A program made the translations under genes and the position numbers. The notes below the pieces were generated by a model. It had not been told where the DNA came from and did no database searches. It saw only the letters and a list, made by a program, of their open reading frames with translations. 64,000 bases of DNA from Streptomyces lomondensis (lineage in GTDB: Bacteria; Actinomycetota; Actinomycetes; Streptomycetales; Streptomycetaceae): positions 124,001-188,000 of the forward strand of contig NZ_BMWC01000003.1 in the NCBI RefSeq assembly GCF_014651035.1, written 5' to 3'. Shown here in pieces: positions 62,220-64,000 of the stretch (its first letter is position 1; each line of letters opens with the position of its first letter).

Positions 62220-63137
62220 TCAGGGGATCAGCACGACCTTTCCGAGGTTGGACCGCGCCTCGATCTCCCCGTGCGCCTTCGCCGCGTCCTCCAGGGCGAA
62301 CTCCCCGTGGACGACCGGCTGGATCTCGCCCGCCGCGAACAGCCGCCACAGTTCCCCGCGCCACTGCTCGTACAACTCCGGCTTCCCGCGGGCGACACGG
62401 GCCATCTGGAAACCGATCACCGACTTGGCGCCCACGAGGAGGTCGTACGCCTGGATCGTGCCCCCGCCCGAGCTGAACGCCACGAGCCGCCCTTCCGGGG
62501 CGAGAGCGGCGAGGGCCGGGGTGAGCAGCTCGCCGCCGACCGCGTCCAGGGCGTAGTCGACCGGCGTGCCCCAGCTGTCGTCGCCGTACGTGACGACGTG
62601 GTCGGCGCCCAGGCTCCGGACGAAGTCGGCCTTCGCCGGGTCGGAGACGGCGCCCACGACCCGTCCGGCGCCGCGTGTCCTGGCCAGCTGCACGGCCAGA
62701 TGGCCGACGCCGCTCGCCGCCGCCGTGACGAGGGCCGCCTCGCCCGGCTCGGGGCGCGCCGCCTCCAGGGCGCCGAGGGCGACCAGGCCGCTGCGGACCA
62801 GGGCGACCGCCTCGACCGCGCCCGCGTCCGCCGGGACCGGGGAGGCCATGGCCTCGTGCAGCAGCGCGAAGTCGGCGTAGCCGTGGCCGAGGCAGAGCCC
62901 CGTCACCCGGTCGCCGGTGCCGAAGCGGGTCACGCCCTCGCCGACGGCCGTGACCGCCCCGGCGATCTCGCCGCCGAGCGGGACCGGCTCCGCCGCCTCG
63001 GTGACCTTGCGCACGACCGGGAGCGTGACACCGATCGCCTCCGCGCGCACGAGCAGTTCTCCGGGGCCCGGCTCGGGGAGCGGCGCCTCCTCCACGAACA
63101 GGGGGCCGCCTCGGGATTCGTAGCGGACGCGGCGCAT
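62220..63137 (-). CDS. Zinc-binding-dehydrogenase-type quinone oxidoreductase
   Basis: This 305-residue protein starts at ATG 63137. The GroES-like N-terminal part (VRYESRGGPLFVEEAPLPEPGPGELLVR) is followed by an NADPH Rossmann domain (ALVTAAASGVGHLAVQLARTRGAGRVVGA) and a C terminus typical of quinone oxidoreductases (EIEARSNLGKVVLIP). It lacks the structural zinc cysteines, as zeta-crystallin/QOR members do. It is divergent from a MarR regulator with several CCAACG/CGTTGG palindromes between them. It is therefore expected to be induced by electrophiles or quinones. Confidence 0.9.
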   Translation of the reverse strand: MRRVRYESRGGPLFVEEAPLPEPGPGELLVRAEAIGVTLPVVRKVTEAAEPVPLGGEIAGAVTAVGEGVTRFGTGDRVTGLCLGHGYADFALLHEAMASPVPADAGAVEAVALVRSGLVALGALEAARPEPGEAALVTAAASGVGHLAVQLARTRGAGRVVGAVSDPAKADFVRSLGADHVVTYGDDSWGTPVDYALDAVGGELLTPALAALAPEGRLVAFSSGGGTIQAYDLLVGAKSVIGFQMARVARGKPELYEQWRGELWRLFAAGEIQPVVHGEFALEDAAKAHGEIEARSNLGKVVLIP

Positions 63138-63151
63138 CGCACCTCCGGGGT

Positions 63152-63229
63152 CGTTGGTGATCCCAACGGATTCGTTGGGGTGCCCAACGGTATAGGAGGA
63201 TCATAGGGAGAACCAACGATTTCTTGGTT
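63152..63229. promoter_or_regulatory. MarR operator cluster in the divergent promoter
   Basis: Three palindromes share CCAA(C)/(G)TTGG arms. They are CGTTGG-N5-CCAACG (63152-63168), the overlapping CCCAACG-GATT-CGTTGGG (63162-63179), and AACCAA-N7-TTGGTT (63211-63229). A half site (CCCAACGG) lies at 63183-63190. Such palindromes are the normal binding sites of MarR dimers. Confidence 0.8.
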
Positions 63230-63240
63230 AGGCTGCGGCC

Positions 63241-63678
63241 ATGTCGGAAGCTCCCCTCCCCGCGATCCGCTCCCTGCCCAGCTGGCTGCTCGGCCGCGCC
63301 GCCGCCCGCGGCCGGGCCCTGGTGGCCGAGGCGCTGGCCGAGGAGGACATGCGGATGTGGCACCACGTGGTGCTGTCCGCCGTCCGGGACCTCGCACCCG
63401 TCGCCCAGGCCGACCTCGGCCGCGGGATCCGGCTCGACCCCAAGGACCTGGTCGGCATCCTCGACGACCTCCAGTCGGCCGGCCTGGTGATCCGCGAGCC
63501 GGACCCGAAGGACCGCCGCAAGAACGCGGTGTCCCTCACCGCGCGGGGGGCCCGGCTGCTGAAGCGCTGCGAGAAGGCGGCCCGCGCCGCCAACGACGAG
63601 CTGCTCGCCCCGCTGTCGGCGGCCGAGCGGGAGCAGTTCACGGGGATGCTGCTGCGGATATCCGGCACGGCGGACTGA
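63241..63678 (+). CDS. MarR-family transcriptional regulator
   Basis: This 145-residue protein starts at ATG 63241. The winged HTH (VAQADLGRGIRLDPKDLVGILDDLQSAGLVIREPDPKDRRKNAVSL) with the DxRxK wing is diagnostic of MarR. It is divergent from the quinone oxidoreductase gene, with palindromic operators in between that it probably binds. The last 17 bp of the gene are repeated directly after it (63684-63700). Confidence 0.9.
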   Translation: MSEAPLPAIRSLPSWLLGRAAARGRALVAEALAEEDMRMWHHVVLSAVRDLAPVAQADLGRGIRLDPKDLVGILDDLQSAGLVIREPDPKDRRKNAVSLTARGARLLKRCEKAARAANDELLAPLSAAEREQFTGMLLRISGTAD

Positions 63679-63700
63679 CGGCGCCGGCACGGCGGACTGA
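63662..63700 (+). repeat. 17-bp direct repeat at the 3' end of the MarR gene
   Basis: CCGGCACGGCGGACTGA occurs at 63662-63678 (ending with the MarR stop) and again at 63684-63700, with a 5-bp spacer. It looks like a small tandem duplication; the second copy is non-coding. Confidence 0.8.
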
Positions 63701-63817
63701 TCTCGCCCAGGTGTCGATCACGAGCCTGGCCCCGGTCAGGCCGAGACGGGGCCCCTGCGGCGCAGGGGGCGCTCCCCGCCGGTCGGGGCCCCGCCGCCGT
63801 GTCGCGGAAGGACCTGG

Positions 63818-64000
63818 TCAGCCCTGTGCGGCCGCGGCCCGCAGAGCGATGCGGTCCTCACCCGCGTACACGTTCATGGAGCTGCCCCGCAGGAAGCCCA
63901 CCAGCGTCAGGCCCGTCTCGGCGGCCAGGTCCACCGCCAGCGAGGACGGCGCCGACACGGCAGCGAGGACCGGTATGCCGGCCATCACGGCCTTCTGCGC
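63818..64000 (-). CDS. fdhD: FdhD, formate dehydrogenase sulfurtransferase, C-terminal part
   Basis: Only the last 60 codons are in the window; the start lies beyond 64000. The minus-strand translation contains [20 protein letters not shown] and [18 protein letters not shown], the highly conserved end of FdhD, and stops at 63818-63820. FdhD transfers sulfur from a cysteine desulfurase to the molybdenum cofactor of formate dehydrogenases. The gap 63701-63817 shows GC-rich inverted repeats but nothing I can assign. Confidence 0.9.
   Translation of the reverse strand, partial: AQKAVMAGIPVLAAVSAPSSLAVDLAAETGLTLVGFLRGSSMNVYAGEDRIALRAAAAQG

Overview
This window is very GC-rich, with long antisense shadow ORFs, GTG/TTG starts, in-frame TTA codons, Scr1-type XRE regulators and secreted CBM2 glycoside hydrolases. 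All of this points to a Streptomyces chromosome. From memory (not searched), the gene content right of about 20.8 kb resembles the S. coelicolor SCO652x-656x region: a SigB-family sigma factor, DnaK, a NarJ remnant, and GH74/GH48/GH6 cellulases.

Positions 1-20.8 kb form an accessory, defence-type island that continues past the left edge. Its left part carries three forward genes: a truncated STAND/AAA-like ATPase, a PH/DUF4041/GIY-YIG protein, and a DUF2075 helicase with an N-terminal nuclease-like motif. The core (6.5-20.8 kb) is two divergent four-gene operons around a 143-bp intergenic region. The rightward operon encodes a Cas4/AddB-like Fe-S nuclease followed by the three-gene pPIWI-RE system: a Y/REase-type nuclease, a Z/DinG-type helicase with Fe-S cysteines, and the pPIWI-RE Argonaute-like protein. 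The leftward operon encodes a coiled-coil protein, a second Cas4/AddB-like protein with an altered active site, an unknown protein carrying a TTA codon, and an SF1 Dna2/Upf1-like helicase. I propose that the eight genes act together as one RNA/DNA-guided or R-loop-targeting defence system. The four leftward genes and the extra Fe-S nuclease would be the less described part.

Positions 20.9-42 kb hold ordinary chromosomal genes: a TPP-dependent oxidase-like enzyme, a SigB-family sigma factor, a secreted protein, an aminotransferase-fold protein lacking the catalytic lysine, two MBL-fold hydrolases, DedA, a membrane phosphatase, OsmC, a CorA-like protein, a GDPD, DnaK behind an HspR-like HAIR site, an orphan NarJ, two HTH regulators, a PCD, a methyltransferase and a frameshifted WYL regulator.

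Positions 42-52 kb form a plant-polysaccharide degradation cluster: PL11 rhamnogalacturonan lyase, GH74 xyloglucanase-type, GH48 and GH6 cellulases. CebR-type 14-bp operators lie between the divergent GH48 and GH6 genes, and the GH6 gene carries a TTA codon (bldA dependence).

Positions 52-64 kb hold a histidine-rich methyltransferase, an SDR, an aldo/keto reductase, an acyl-CoA ligase, a LysR/BASS-transporter pair, a DUF4185 protein, a TTA-containing sialidase, a quinone oxidoreductase/MarR pair with palindromic operators, and the 3' end of fdhD. I saw no tRNA, rRNA, CRISPR array or insertion sequence.
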